Notes under the pieces: generated by a model
Databases searched by the model: none
What the model was told of the DNA's origin: nothing
Seen by the model: only the letters and a program-made list of their open reading frames with translations
Position numbers and translations under genes: made by a program
Part shown: in pieces, positions 54,768 to 64,000 of the stretch
Position numbering within the stretch: position 1 is the first letter of the stretch
Layout: each line of letters starts with the position of its first letter
Assembly: GCA_965115885.1 (NCBI GenBank)
Contig: OZ220479.1
Coordinates: 2,232,001 to 2,296,000 of the forward strand
Direction of reading: 5' to 3'
DNA: 64,000 nt
DNA from: BD2-11 sp965115885
GTDB taxonomy: Bacteria; Gemmatimonadota; Gemmatimonadetes; Longimicrobiales; Gaopeijiaceae

Positions 54768-57700
54768 TCACCGATCCGGCTCGAACACGAGTTCGGGCAC
54801 GACCACCTCCCATGCTTCGCATCTCGCGGCGTCGCGGTACTTCGGGTCCGACGCCTCGCGACTCCAGCTCACCACGGCGAACACCTGCGCCGACCGGCAC
54901 CGCATCCCGGCCGGCGGCTCGAACGATCTGGCGAGACGGCCCGCGGCTCGGCCGGCCCGGTCCAGCAACACCCAATATCCGTTGCGTTCGATCCGCACGT
55001 CCAGCGGATCGCGGACCGACAACGCGGCGACGACGCCGTGCACCGGATCGCGGGCGTGGCGGCGTCCTGCGAACCCCAGGTCGACGTCCCGAAGGCTCGG
55101 ACGAACATGGCGACGCTCGACCGCCTCGGAGCACGGCGGAAGCTCGGCGGCGGCGCGCCGAATCGTCGCGGCGTGGCCGACCAGCTCGTCCGGGAAGCCG
55201 CGGGAACCGTCGAGGCGCGCCAGCGCGAGCGTCCGTCGCGCTCGCGTCATCGCCACGTAGTACAGCCGGCGCGGCGCGTCGGGATCCTCGCCGGGACTCG
55301 TGCGGTCCCAGCCGCCGTCGAGCACCGCCACGTGATCGAACTCGAGCCCCTTGGCCCGATGGGCGGTGAGCAGCAGCAGTCCCCGCTGGCGACGGCGTAT
55401 CTCCCGGCCCCACTCGGCCAGCCACTCGATGAAACGGTCCACCGGGACCTCGCCGCCGCCGACCTCCAACGCGTGCTCCTCCACCGCCTGCCGCAGCAGA
55501 TCGTGCCAGGGATCGGAGGGTCGCGCGTCCACCCAACCCCGCAGGGAGGCGTCGTCCACGGTCCGCGGCTCCCGGTCGCGCAGCCACCCGACGAACGCCC
55601 GAGTCTCCCTCAGGCGCCAGAACCCCGGAATCTCCTCGTCCGCCATCTGCACCGGGACGCCGTGCGCCGCGCAAAACGCCCGCACCGGGACCAGGTACTT
55701 CCATTCGCGCGCGATCGCCGCCGACCGCGACCACTCCCAATCCGGCGTCAACCCGGAAAGGCGAAGGAATTCCGCCATGACCGCCCGCGCCTGGCGGACC
55801 GGATCGCCGCCGACCGGCAGGATCTGCACTTTCCCGCGCGCGACCGGGTCCCGTTCCGCCCACGCTCCGCCCGGCGGCTCGTTCTCGCGCGCGCGGTCGA
55901 CGTGGATGGAACGCCCCGCCTTCATGCGGTCCCGGGCGGGCTCGATCACCGCGTTGGCCGCCGCCACGATGGCGCCCGTCGAACGGTAGTTGCCGGTCAG
56001 ATACGCGGGCTTCGCCCGGTAGTCGGTCTCGAAACGGCGGATGAACTCCACCGAGGCCCCGGCGAAGGCGTAGATGTTCTGGTCGTCGTCGCCGACGGCG
56101 AACAGGGCGAGCTTGCCCGGCTCGTCGTCTTTCAGCGTCCTGCCGGCGAGGGCCGAGATCAGCTCGTACTGCTCGGAACCGACGTCCTGGTACTCGTCCA
56201 CCAGAATCCACCGGAAGCCCGCGAGCAGGCGTCCGCGGCGCTCGTTCGCCTCCTCCTCCGGAAGATCCCCGCCGCGGAGCAACGCGATCGCGCGACGCAT
56301 CACGTCCTTGAACGCTTCCTCGTCCGGCCGCTCCGAGCGGCCGGTGAAACTCGCGCCCGCCAAACGCATGGCGAGCGCATGGCAGGTGAGCACCGTCACG
56401 CCGCGGGCGTCGTCGCCGATCAGCTCCCCGAGCCGGCGGCGGATCTCGACGGCGGCGTACCGATTGTAGGCCAGGGCGACGATGCCTCGGGCGCTTTCCC
56501 GCCTGACGCGGATCAACCAGGCGATGCGGTGCACCAGCACGCGCGTCTTGCCCGAACCGGGTCCCGCGAGCACCAGCACGTTGGTCCGCTTGCGGTCGTC
56601 GGCCACGATGCGTTGCTGGGACGGGTTTCCCAGGCTCTCGACGATGGCCCGCCAGGACTCGGGCGTCGTCTGCCGACCGATCTCCTTGCCCCGGTCGGGC
56701 AGCCAGCGGGCGAGAAACTCCTCCTCCCCGAGCGCGAAGTAGTCCCGAGCCAAGCGCCTCGCCTCGCTCATGGCCGCGAGACCGCGCTCGGCGAACTCCC
56801 TCATGACGTGGATCTGCGTCACTTGGCCTTGGTAGTGGAGGGCGAGAGGCTCGAAGTCCGCGTTGGAATAGCCGCGCCGGTCGCGCCGCTCCAGACGGAT
56901 CGTCATCGCCGAGCGGAACACCGTCAGTCCCTTGTTGAGACGGAGCACCTCCTGCTCGTGGAGCCAGAGCAGGGCCCGGCGCAGCAGCTTGTCCGAATCC
57001 CGGACCCTGTTCATCAGGGCCAGGTCGGTCTCGATCGCGTGCAGAAGGTCCCCGTGCGTGGTCGCGGCCAGAAGATCGGTACCGCGGCTCCCGGGCGGCA
57101 GACAGCCCAGCAGATGGTCCAGCAGGCGGGCGGCCGCCTCGCGGCGAAGGTCGGCGGTCTTCTCCAACGCGTCCCATTCGCGGTGCAGCGTGACCCGCAC
57201 GATCTCCGGATCCTTCTTGCGGACCGTCAGGCTGCCCCTGGCGTCGCCGTCCTCGCCGCGTCCGTCGAAGGCGATGCCCCGGACGATGCGGAACAGACGC
57301 TCCGGCAACGGATCGGCCAGTCCCCGGTCCCGGAGCTTCTGGGCGGCGATGCGCAGATGGAGGAACGAGTCGTCCCCTTTTCCCAGATCGGGGGCGAGCT
57401 CCCGCATGTGGGCGACGAGCGCGGTCTCGAGCGCGGCAGCTTCCTCGAGGCGCCTGCGCGACGAGCGCTTCACGCCCGCGTGGACGAACGCGGTCAGCGC
57501 CATGTCGTTTCTGGCGACGCCGAACCGTTGGAGGTCGATCAGGGCGCGGGGCACGGTTTCGGAGCTCAGGCCCGAGATCTCCATCAGCTCGTCGGTGCTC
57601 ACCCCCTCGTCCGCGTCCGCGCCGATCAGCGCCTCCGCGACGCGGAGCAGCTGGCTGCGGTAGGAATCCTCGATCTCGGCCGCTTCGAGCCGCCGCTTCG

Positions 57701-59981
57701 CCTCCTCCCGCGAGTTCACCAGAAGCGAGGACGGGAACACCCGCACGAGGTTCTCTTCCCTGATCAGAAGCTGGGATTCCTCCAGCCACGCGACGGCGGT
57801 GCGCACCCGGGTGTCGTCGGTCGCCGAGTCGCGTTCGAAGGCCCCGTGCTCCTCCTCGACCAGAATCTCTCCCGCGGTCGCCACCACGTCGCCGCCGCCG
57901 CCGTGCTTCCTGCTCCTGGCGTCGAGGGCGCGCAGGGCCCTCAGGATGGCGTGGATTTCCGCACGGGTGAGCCGCGCGCGCGCCGACATGCCGAACTGGC
58001 GCTCGACGTCGTCGTCCGCGTAGAGGAGGACGCACCGCGCCCGTCGGCGGTCTCGGCCGGCGCGGCCGGCCTCCTGAAGGTAGTTCTCCAAGGAACCCGG
58101 GATGTCGGCGTGGACGACGAGCCGCACGTCCGGCTTGTCGATTCCCATGCCGAAGGCGTTGGTGGCCGCGATCGCGCGCAACTCGCCGACGACGAAGCGC
58201 CGCTGCACGTCCTTCTTGATCTCGGGCGACAGACCCGCGTGGAACCGATCCGCGGCGAGCCCCTTCTGCCGGAGGTACTCGGCGATCTCCTCGCTCTGCC
58301 GGCGCGTCGCGCAGTAGACGATGGCGCCGTCCCGCCTTCCGGGCTCGCCCGGAAGGTGGGACGCGAGAACCTGGAAAATGTCCGAGAACTTCTTTCCTCC
58401 CGTGGTCGGAATCACCTCGAAGGTGAGATTGGCGCGCTCGGCTCCGCCGTTGAACTCGGTCAGCTCGACGTCCAGCTTCTCCCGAAAGTGCCGGACGATG
58501 TCCTGGGCGACGTCGGGCTTGGCGGTCGCGGTCAGACACAGCACCGGCGGCACGCGCCCGTCCCCGTCCCTCTCGGCTTTCTCGCGGATGAAGCGTCCCA
58601 CGTAGCGGTAGTCGGGCCGGAAGTCGTGACCCCAACGCGACAGGCAATGCGCCTCGTCCAGCACCCAGGCGCCGATCTCGCGCTGATCCAGCGCCCGCCG
58701 CAGAGTGCGCGAACGCAGCTGCTCCGGCGAAATCAGCAAAATTCCGGCGTCCCCCAGCCGGACCCGGTCCAGGGCGTCGGCGCGCTCCGGCATCGACAGC
58801 ATCCCGTTGACCGTGACGCAGCAACCGATGCCGCGCTTCTCCAATCCGGCCACTTGGTCCGCCATCAGCGCGACCAGCGGCGAGATCGCGACCGTCAGCG
58901 CACCGGTCTTGTCGTAGCGCGAAAGCGCGGGAAGCTGGTAGCAGAGCGACTTCCCCGCCCCGGTGGGCAGAATCCCGAGCGCGTGCCGTCCCGCCATCGC
59001 CTCCTCGACGATGTCCCGCTGCATGGACCCGCCGTCCTCGTTCGCCGGCTCGGGACGGAAGTCGTCGTAGCCGAACCAGCGTTTCAGCTCCTTTCCCGCG
59101 TCGTGGCGCTCCCGGCACCAGCCGCAGGCCGGATCGGCGCAGACGGTGTTCCTGAGACGGCGCACCAGGCGTCCGGCCTCCGGGAACTGGTGACGCACCC
59201 AGGGCGGCATCACCGAATTGCCGCCGGCCACGGACAGCCACGCCAAGGCGTAGGCCAGCGCCCAGTCGCCCGCCGCCGCGCCCGCCGCGACGTCGCGCGC
59301 ATGGGTCGCGCAGGCGACGGGTTCCAGTCTCCGCCCGACCGCTGCGGCGGCCTCCGGTCGGGACGGTCGGTCGGATCTCCGGATCCGGCGGAAGAGCTCG
59401 TCCAGCGCGCAGTCCGCGCCCGCAGGCTCGGGAGCGCACAGCCAGTGCCACGCGGCGAGCAGATCCGGCGAGGTCTCCGCCAACGCCAGGCGTTCGTCCG
59501 CGAAGAGCTCGAGCGCCTGGCGGGCGTCGGATTCGGGATCGTCCACCTTGCCGCGCTCGAGATCGCCGTCCCGGAAGTGTTTGACGAGGCTGTGGTAGGG
59601 GTTGCGGGGGAAGGCGAGCGGACTGAGACGCAACGTGTCCACCGTCGGCAGCCTCAGCATCCGGAGATCCGGCTTCGACGCCGCCAGGTGGGGCAGGTCG
59701 AAGTCGATCAGATTGTGTCCCAGCAGGAAGGCCGCGTCCCGGACGAAGTCGTCGAGACGCGCCAGGGCGGCGGAGAGCCCGCCGCCGGAGTGAACCAAGC
59801 TCTCGCCGGTGTCCGAGCGCACCGCCCCGAAGGCGCGAACGCGGCCGTCCCCGACCCCGAGATCGAGGGAGACGCAGAACGGCCGGAAGGGAACGACGCC
59901 GTCCGGCGGGGCGGCTCCGCTACGGTCCGGCGGCGGGGCGCCGGCCGTTCCGTTCACGTCGGGATGGAACCCGGATTCCAT
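54768..59981 (-). CDS. Exonuclease-like / RecQ helicase / UvrD-type helicase fusion
   Basis: 1737 residues. The first ~170 residues resemble a DnaQ-type 3'-5' exonuclease (VSLDLGVGDG, LLGHNLIDFDLPHL, DARQALELF), but the first motif reads DLG rather than D-x-E, so catalysis may be lost. RecQ follows: Walker A LPTGAGKSLCYQLP near 340, VLDEAHCLSRWGHDFRPDY near 447, ATNAFGMGIDKPDVR and the GRAGRD arginine finger, then an RQC-like part. A UvrD/PcrA motor fills the C-terminus: LAGPGSGKTRVL near 1137, ILVDEYQDV near 1263, GDDDQNIYAFAGAS near 1297, LTAHRAKGLEFDHV and YVAMTRARRTL. Both motors move 3'-5'. Such giant fusions occur in phage-defence or DNA-repair islands. It precedes no operon partner; GmrSD lies 149 bp upstream in the same direction. 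Confidence 0.9.
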   Translation of the reverse strand: MESGFHPDVNGTAGAPPPDRSGAAPPDGVVPFRPFCVSLDLGVGDGRVRAFGAVRSDTGESLVHSGGGLSAALARLDDFVRDAAFLLGHNLIDFDLPHLAASKPDLRMLRLPTVDTLRLSPLAFPRNPYHSLVKHFRDGDLERGKVDDPESDARQALELFADERLALAETSPDLLAAWHWLCAPEPAGADCALDELFRRIRRSDRPSRPEAAAAVGRRLEPVACATHARDVAAGAAAGDWALAYALAWLSVAGGNSVMPPWVRHQFPEAGRLVRRLRNTVCADPACGWCRERHDAGKELKRWFGYDDFRPEPANEDGGSMQRDIVEEAMAGRHALGILPTGAGKSLCYQLPALSRYDKTGALTVAISPLVALMADQVAGLEKRGIGCCVTVNGMLSMPERADALDRVRLGDAGILLISPEQLRSRTLRRALDQREIGAWVLDEAHCLSRWGHDFRPDYRYVGRFIREKAERDGDGRVPPVLCLTATAKPDVAQDIVRHFREKLDVELTEFNGGAERANLTFEVIPTTGGKKFSDIFQVLASHLPGEPGRRDGAIVYCATRRQSEEIAEYLRQKGLAADRFHAGLSPEIKKDVQRRFVVGELRAIAATNAFGMGIDKPDVRLVVHADIPGSLENYLQEAGRAGRDRRRARCVLLYADDDVERQFGMSARARLTRAEIHAILRALRALDARSRKHGGGGDVVATAGEILVEEEHGAFERDSATDDTRVRTAVAWLEESQLLIREENLVRVFPSSLLVNSREEAKRRLEAAEIEDSYRSQLLRVAEALIGADADEGVSTDELMEISGLSSETVPRALIDLQRFGVARNDMALTAFVHAGVKRSSRRRLEEAAALETALVAHMRELAPDLGKGDDSFLHLRIAAQKLRDRGLADPLPERLFRIVRGIAFDGRGEDGDARGSLTVRKKDPEIVRVTLHREWDALEKTADLRREAAARLLDHLLGCLPPGSRGTDLLAATTHGDLLHAIETDLALMNRVRDSDKLLRRALLWLHEQEVLRLNKGLTVFRSAMTIRLERRDRRGYSNADFEPLALHYQGQVTQIHVMREFAERGLAAMSEARRLARDYFALGEEEFLARWLPDRGKEIGRQTTPESWRAIVESLGNPSQQRIVADDRKRTNVLVLAGPGSGKTRVLVHRIAWLIRVRRESARGIVALAYNRYAAVEIRRRLGELIGDDARGVTVLTCHALAMRLAGASFTGRSERPDEEAFKDVMRRAIALLRGGDLPEEEANERRGRLLAGFRWILVDEYQDVGSEQYELISALAGRTLKDDEPGKLALFAVGDDDQNIYAFAGASVEFIRRFETDYRAKPAYLTGNYRSTGAIVAAANAVIEPARDRMKAGRSIHVDRARENEPPGGAWAERDPVARGKVQILPVGGDPVRQARAVMAEFLRLSGLTPDWEWSRSAAIAREWKYLVPVRAFCAAHGVPVQMADEEIPGFWRLRETRAFVGWLRDREPRTVDDASLRGWVDARPSDPWHDLLRQAVEEHALEVGGGEVPVDRFIEWLAEWGREIRRRQRGLLLLTAHRAKGLEFDHVAVLDGGWDRTSPGEDPDAPRRLYYVAMTRARRTLALARLDGSRGFPDELVGHAATIRRAAAELPPCSEAVERRHVRPSLRDVDLGFAGRRHARDPVHGVVAALSVRDPLDVRIERNGYWVLLDRAGRAAGRLARSFEPPAGMRCRSAQVFAVVSWSREASDPKYRDAARCEAWEVVVPELVFEPDR

Positions 59982-60130
59982 GGCTTCGCGTCCGCTCCAT
60001 CGGCCCGAGTCTCGCGGCCTCCGCCCTCGACGACCGGAATTCCATCGGTCGGCTTTCCCCGGTCATGGACGCATCCCGGGAGGTCTCTTTCTCCGGTGCC
60101 GGAACTTTCGTTCACCAGCATGCCCGGCGG

Positions 60131-62269
60131 TCATTCGTCTCCGGACCGTCCCTCGCCCTCTTCGGAACTTTCCATAACCAAACGCAATCTCTCGCATTGG
60201 TCCCGGATCCATTGGCAAGCTTCGTCCCACTCGTCTTCGTCGTCTCGAGTCCATGAGCGTTTGACGTAAACGGTTTTCCCTTCCCCGCACCGCTTTTCCG
60301 GATCGCCTTCCAGCACCTGATCCGCCATCTGGCCGCGCATGCTGCGCGAGAAGCGCCGCATTCTCGCCACGCTCTCCGCCTCGCGACCGAGTTCCGACCG
60401 GACGTAGAGCTGGATGACGTCGGATCCGACGTAGATATTGACGAGGTCTCCGGACGCGTTGAGGGAATCCGTCCACTGAATGTCTCCCCGCCAAGTTTCC
60501 CTCTGTCCGGGAACGCCTCCCGCAGTTTTCAGGGATTCCCAAAAATCCCTTACGACGTCGATCTCGTTTCGACTCTCGTTCGCCGAAGCCTCGCGGTCCG
60601 ACCACGGCCAGCGGGCGAGGGCCCGGCGGGCGAGATCCTCCGACCGGCGCGAAAGCGCCTCCTCGTTCCACTCGCTCTCATCGGCGACGCGTCGCGTCAT
60701 GCCGACCGTACTCCGGCGGTAGTCCTCCCGCTTTCGGGAGAAGGCGTTCTGGCCCATGCGGGAATTGACGACATCTCCACTCAGGGTCAAGTTCGCCAGC
60801 CGGTCGCGATGCCGTCCGTGCACTTCCTCCGCATCTTCTCCGAGATAGTCCTTCCATGCCTCCGTCAGCTTCCGCGGCATCACGTGCTCGACCGTGAGAT
60901 CGCTACGGTCCGGCGCTTCGCCCGGATGTTCCGTCTCCATCAACTCGCACAAGACGGCGAACGTGGCTCGGGTGGCGGCACCTCCATAGGCTTTCCGCGT
61001 ACGAACGCCTTTTCGGACGTCCTCGTCCGTCGGAACGCCGACGCGTTGGTCGCGGAGCTTGCGTATCCGGTCGAGCCAGTGCTCGGCATAGTTCTCTCCG
61101 GCTCCCGGCCCCTCTCCGCAGGCGAGCTCCGCCATGACCTTGTTCAGCCCCGACGACCCCAGATCGGCCAGCAAAAGACGGGTGAACCAAGCTCCGATCC
61201 CCGCAACGGTTTTCGCCAATTCCTCGTTCGACGCTCCGCGCTCCTTCGACGCGTCGTCGAGCAATCGCAACGTCAACGGGCGATGGACGTCCCATCCCAA
61301 CTCCCGCAGGTGCCGGAGTTCCCGCGCCACTCTCCGGTGGGGGTGCTCTTCGGCCGTGCCGGTCATGCTCCCGTACAACGGGGCGAGCCGCGCCAAGTCT
61401 CGGCAAAGAGCCGGACGATCCTTCGCACGGCCCTCCTTCAGCGCCCAGCGCCGAAACTGCTCGTAGGTGTTCTTGCCGCCCCGCACCTCTCCGGTGCACC
61501 GCCGCATCACGTCGCGAAGGAACACGTCGATCAGACCGATCCCGTGCTCGGCGCCGAGCTCTCGCTCGATTTTTCGCCAATGCACGCGGTGGAGTTCCCG
61601 CTGCTCCTTCTCCGGCAGTCCGATCAATAGCCAGTTCTTGACCTTTTCGCTTTCCGCAAGCGGACGGCCGGTGGCGTTCAGGCTCTCGAAGATCTGCTGC
61701 GGATCGTCCGCGACGTCGAGACCGATGCTGACCACCCGGAGTCGCGAGAGCCCACCGAGCAGGCGGGCCGTGTCGCTTTTTCTCACCAGGCGGTCCGCGA
61801 TGCGCCACGCCTGGGTGACGGGGCCGGCTCCTCGGGGTTCGCCGACGAGGCCGCGTCGATATTCCTCCTCGTCTCCGTCCTGGAGGCGCAGTTTGTAGCG
61901 CTTTTCCGAGTCCATGAGAGGATTGGCGAGACGACGCCAAACGATCTCCGGCGTCCACTCGCCACACGGACCGTCGCATTCGAGCTTCGCAGCGATGCAG
62001 GCGAGCAGGATGCTCACCGTCGCGAGCCGCTGCTGGCCATCGACGACGTGAATGATGTCGGTCACGCCGGGCACGCCCGGTTTCCTGTACGTCAGGAGAT
62101 TGCCCGCATAGTGCGTGGAAAGCGGGGGCGCATCGGCGATCGCCAGAAGATCATCGATCAGTCGCTCGATGTCCGCCTTTCCCCAACAGTACCGGCGCTG
62201 CCAGAGGGGTATGACGTATTGGACGTCCCCGTTCAGCAGTTTCAGGAATTCGATCGGTTGAGCATGCAT
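60131..62269 (-). CDS. GmrSD-type protein: DUF262 plus DUF1524 nuclease
   Basis: 712 residues from ATG 62269; the 27-residue upstream extension is basic and rejected. The DUF262 NTPase part has YVIPLWQRRYCWGKADIERL and the hallmark VVDGQQRLAT (DGQQR at 77-81). The DUF1524 His-Me-finger nuclease is LTVEHVMPRKLTEAW near 460 followed by HRDRLANLTLSGDVVNSRMGQ. This is the fused GmrS-GmrD arrangement of type IV enzymes that attack modified (for example glucosylated) DNA. The C-terminal ~130 residues (DIQWTDSLNASGDLVNIYVGSD) form an extra domain resembling a DUF4268-like end. It lies just upstream of the RecQ-UvrD fusion on the same strand and may be co-transcribed with it. Confidence 0.88.
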   Translation of the reverse strand: MHAQPIEFLKLLNGDVQYVIPLWQRRYCWGKADIERLIDDLLAIADAPPLSTHYAGNLLTYRKPGVPGVTDIIHVVDGQQRLATVSILLACIAAKLECDGPCGEWTPEIVWRRLANPLMDSEKRYKLRLQDGDEEEYRRGLVGEPRGAGPVTQAWRIADRLVRKSDTARLLGGLSRLRVVSIGLDVADDPQQIFESLNATGRPLAESEKVKNWLLIGLPEKEQRELHRVHWRKIERELGAEHGIGLIDVFLRDVMRRCTGEVRGGKNTYEQFRRWALKEGRAKDRPALCRDLARLAPLYGSMTGTAEEHPHRRVARELRHLRELGWDVHRPLTLRLLDDASKERGASNEELAKTVAGIGAWFTRLLLADLGSSGLNKVMAELACGEGPGAGENYAEHWLDRIRKLRDQRVGVPTDEDVRKGVRTRKAYGGAATRATFAVLCELMETEHPGEAPDRSDLTVEHVMPRKLTEAWKDYLGEDAEEVHGRHRDRLANLTLSGDVVNSRMGQNAFSRKREDYRRSTVGMTRRVADESEWNEEALSRRSEDLARRALARWPWSDREASANESRNEIDVVRDFWESLKTAGGVPGQRETWRGDIQWTDSLNASGDLVNIYVGSDVIQLYVRSELGREAESVARMRRFSRSMRGQMADQVLEGDPEKRCGEGKTVYVKRSWTRDDEDEWDEACQWIRDQCERLRLVMESSEEGEGRSGDE

Positions 62270-62837
62270 GGCGCGACGTCGGTTGGCTCGCGACGGAGCG
62301 GAGGATGGTATTGGACGGAGGTTCCGGTTGACCGACGACTGCACGATCACGTCGCTGGCGGGATGGCACCATCGCTTTCACGGGTAGTGGAAATGGAGCG
62401 AGATCGCAAGCGCGCGTCGCCGTGTCCGCTCATCCATGCGCAACACCCCTTGCGCTGACCTCTCGATACGCCGGATCGTGCAGGGTTCGTCACGAACCTT
62501 CGACGCCGAGGCCCCAGTTCGGTGAGATGCCGTCGCTCTACGACCGAAAGATCGGCACGGCGCTCGACCAAACCTCGATCGGCCCCGCCGACTGAACCTG
62601 CACGTCCGCACCGCCCGAGGTGCACATCGACCCTCGCGGACAACGTCCGCTTGGACGAACAGGGCGCCCTTCGGATCGGGTGGTGAAGAAATGGAGACTG
62701 CGGCTCCATATTCTCGGGGTACGGCGGAAAACCCCGCAAGCGAGTCGCGGTGCGACGACCGGAACGCGTTCGCGCGGGAGTTCCCCGCGCCCGCCCGCCC
62801 TTCGGAGTACTGCGGTGGACGTTCCGAAGGAGCGATC
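62270..62837. other. 568-bp stretch without recognised gene
   Basis: Divergent intergenic region between the GmrSD gene (minus) and the small secreted protein (plus). Frames inside are Arg-rich and motif-free. GAAGGAG at its right end serves the ATG at 62838. Confidence 0.4.
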
Positions 62838-63270
62838 ATGGAGTCCGACGCACGGATGAAACGCCGCCGGGGAAGAACGCCGCCGCTCCGTCGATCGTTG
62901 CCGCTTCTGCTGGCGGCCGCCTCCGCCGTGTGCGCCGTCGGCGATCCGCGACCCTCCCGCACGACCCCGCGGGGAGACATCACGCGCCTCGAATTGGAGC
63001 GGACCCCGACCGAAAGCGCCTACCAAGCGGTCGAGCGACTACGGCCGACTTGGCTCTTCCACCGGCGCACCCCCACCATCGCGAACCCCGACCCGGAGCC
63101 GACCGTCTACGTGGACCAAGCCAAACTGCCCACGCTCGACGTCCTGCGCAGCGTCCCCGCGCAGGACGTCGAAGTCATCCGCTTTCTCTCCTCCAGACGC
63201 AACCACGATCTACGGCACCGGCCACGTGTGGGGCGCGATCGTGGTGATCACCCGGCGGCCCGGCGGGTGA
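62838..63270 (+). CDS. Small exported protein with TonB-plug-like C-terminus, one frameshift
   Basis: ATG 62838 follows GAAGGAG. Basic start and hydrophobic SLPLLLAAASAVCAVG give a signal peptide, perhaps of lipoprotein type. Then ITRLELERTPTESAYQAVERLRPTWL and VYVDQAKLPTLDVLRSVPAQDVEVIRFL. One extra A near 63192 breaks the frame; without it the sequence continues DATTIYGTGHVWGAIVVITR and stops at 63270. The ending resembles the last strands of a TonB plug or secretin-type domain. Proteins of this size with this ending are frequent in Gemmatimonadota-like genomes; role unknown. Confidence 0.65.
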
Positions 63271-63387
63271 AACGGTACGAACCGCAGCCCCGAGGCGGCC
63301 CGGCAGACGGCCGACGATCCTGAAAACCCCGCCGGTCGCCGACCCGCACCCCCTCCGGGGCTCGGCCGACGACCGATCCCGCCCCCG

Positions 63388-64000
63388 CTACCAGCGCGCC
63401 CGGGTGCGGATCTCTTCGGCGACCCGCTCGGCGAACGCCTCCCGCTCCTCGACCGCCTGCTTCCTGCCCGCGCCGCGCCTGCGCACCGCCACCGTCCCCG
63501 CCTCGGCCTCGCGTTTCCCCACCACTCCCATGTAGGGCACTTTCTTCACCTCCGCCTCGCGGATGCGGTAGCCGAGGGTGTCCTGATCGTCGAGGCGGGC
63601 CCGCACCCCCCTCGCGCGCAGGAGGTCCGCCAGCTCGCGGGCGCTCTCGCTCCACGCCTCCGAGACCGGAAGGACGCGCACCTGCTCGGGGGCCAGCCAG
63701 ACCGGGAAGGCGCCCGCGTAGTGCTCCACCAAGCCGCCGACGAAGCGCTCCATCGACCCCAGCATGGTCCGATGGATGACCACCACGTTGTGGCGCCGGT
63801 TGTCGCTCCCCACGTAGTCGAGCCCGAATCGTTCGGGCATCAGGTAATCGAGCTGGAAGGTCGGCCCCTGCCACTTCCGTCCCAGCGCGTCCACCAGCCC
63901 GACGTCCACCTTGGGACCGTAGAAGGCGCCCCCGCCCTCGTCGACGCGGTACGCCCGACCGCGCGCCCGGAGCACCTCGGCGAGCGTGTCCACCGCGGCG
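63388..64000 (-). CDS. thrS: Threonyl-tRNA synthetase, C-terminal part (5' end beyond window)
   Basis: The frame is open to the window edge; about 204 C-terminal residues are present. GGAFYGPKVDVGLVDALGRK and FQLDYLMPERFGLDYVG are catalytic-core blocks, VVIHRTMLGSMERFVGGLVEHYAG is class II motif 3 with its arginine, and FPVWLAPEQVRVLPVSE opens the anticodon-binding domain. The C-terminus (GTVAVRRRG ... FAERVAEEI) is complete. Essential core gene, which anchors the right end of the window in the chromosome. Confidence 0.97.
   Translation of the reverse strand, partial: AAVDTLAEVLRARGRAYRVDEGGGAFYGPKVDVGLVDALGRKWQGPTFQLDYLMPERFGLDYVGSDNRRHNVVVIHRTMLGSMERFVGGLVEHYAGAFPVWLAPEQVRVLPVSEAWSESARELADLLRARGVRARLDDQDTLGYRIREAEVKKVPYMGVVGKREAEAGTVAVRRRGAGRKQAVEEREAFAERVAEEIRTRARW

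Noticed and set aside
53059..59451. A single 2130-residue minus-strand protein
   Set aside because: Only its last 488 residues are a real protein (amidohydrolase); the rest is a shifted reading of the helicase gene and lacks any domain.
54465..60269. A 1934-codon plus-strand frame antisense to the RecQ-UvrD gene
   Set aside because: Its translation has His/Arg/Gly bias and no family motif, as expected for the mirror of a GC-rich gene.

Overview
The window is a high-GC bacterial chromosome segment from a Gram-negative organism: it has a TonB-dependent receptor, lipoproteins with lipoboxes, an outer-membrane beta-barrel protein and a VPS10/sortilin-type repeat protein. The style of its host genes (PNRAP...DPDGDSL Ig-like repeats, VPS10-type exported proteins, a DUF3500 protein, FtsX-type ABC operons) resembles Gemmatimonadota or a neighbouring phylum; this is inference from gene style, not a placement. 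Ordinary chromosomal genes include the 3' part of thrS at the right edge, fdhD-mobA, a four-gene ABC transporter operon, a DinB-fold protein and an amidohydrolase.

Between these lies a defence and mobile-DNA island. Left to right: a GIY-YIG (T5orf172-type) protein beside a truncated NUDIX gene (1.8-3.3 kb); a TrlF-like PHP-ATPase overlapping an AlbA_2/GHKL protein (4.9-8.8 kb); an Eco57I-class methylase overlapping a PLD-SNF2 helicase (15.9-23.2 kb); an AAA ATPase overlapping a PD-(D/E)xK-like protein (26.5-28.6 kb); a metallo-beta-lactamase-fold gene overlapping one giant gene that fuses E2, E1, JAMM peptidase and patatin domains (31.1-35.8 kb); McrB-McrC (46.4-50.3 kb); an AbiEi antitoxin whose toxin gene is lost (50.6-51.2 kb); a 1.7 kb-residue exonuclease-RecQ-UvrD fusion (54.8-60.0 kb); and a GmrSD-type DUF262/DUF1524 protein (60.1-62.3 kb). 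Nearly all modules are two-gene units with start/stop overlaps of 4-14 bases, which implies coupled translation. TrlF and the E2-E1 gene are visibly lower in GC than the host genes, a sign of transfer.

Mobile debris separates the modules: two broken IS3 transposases, two broken IS630 copies in opposite orientation bracketing the E2-E1 module plus a 98-bp IS630 end at 50.4 kb, a truncated IS1595, and IS21, IS1182 and probable IS1634 remnants, and a decayed conjugation gene cluster (virB4/trbE, trbI, trbL) at 51.5-53.0 kb. Two degenerate copies of the helicase's C-terminal coding sequence (15.2-15.8 and 25.5-25.9 kb) lie as direct repeats on either side of the methylase-helicase cassette; one has cut off the 5' part of a TonB receptor gene.

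The most striking object is the single polypeptide carrying a ubiquitin-conjugating fold, a ubiquitin-activating fold, an intact JAMM deubiquitinase-type site and an intact patatin Ser-Asp dyad, with no CD-NTase and no visible ubiquitin-like protein nearby. A caution for the whole window: several genes carry frameshifts, most of them single-base insertions, often in G runs. Some broken genes may therefore be sequence errors rather than real pseudogenes.
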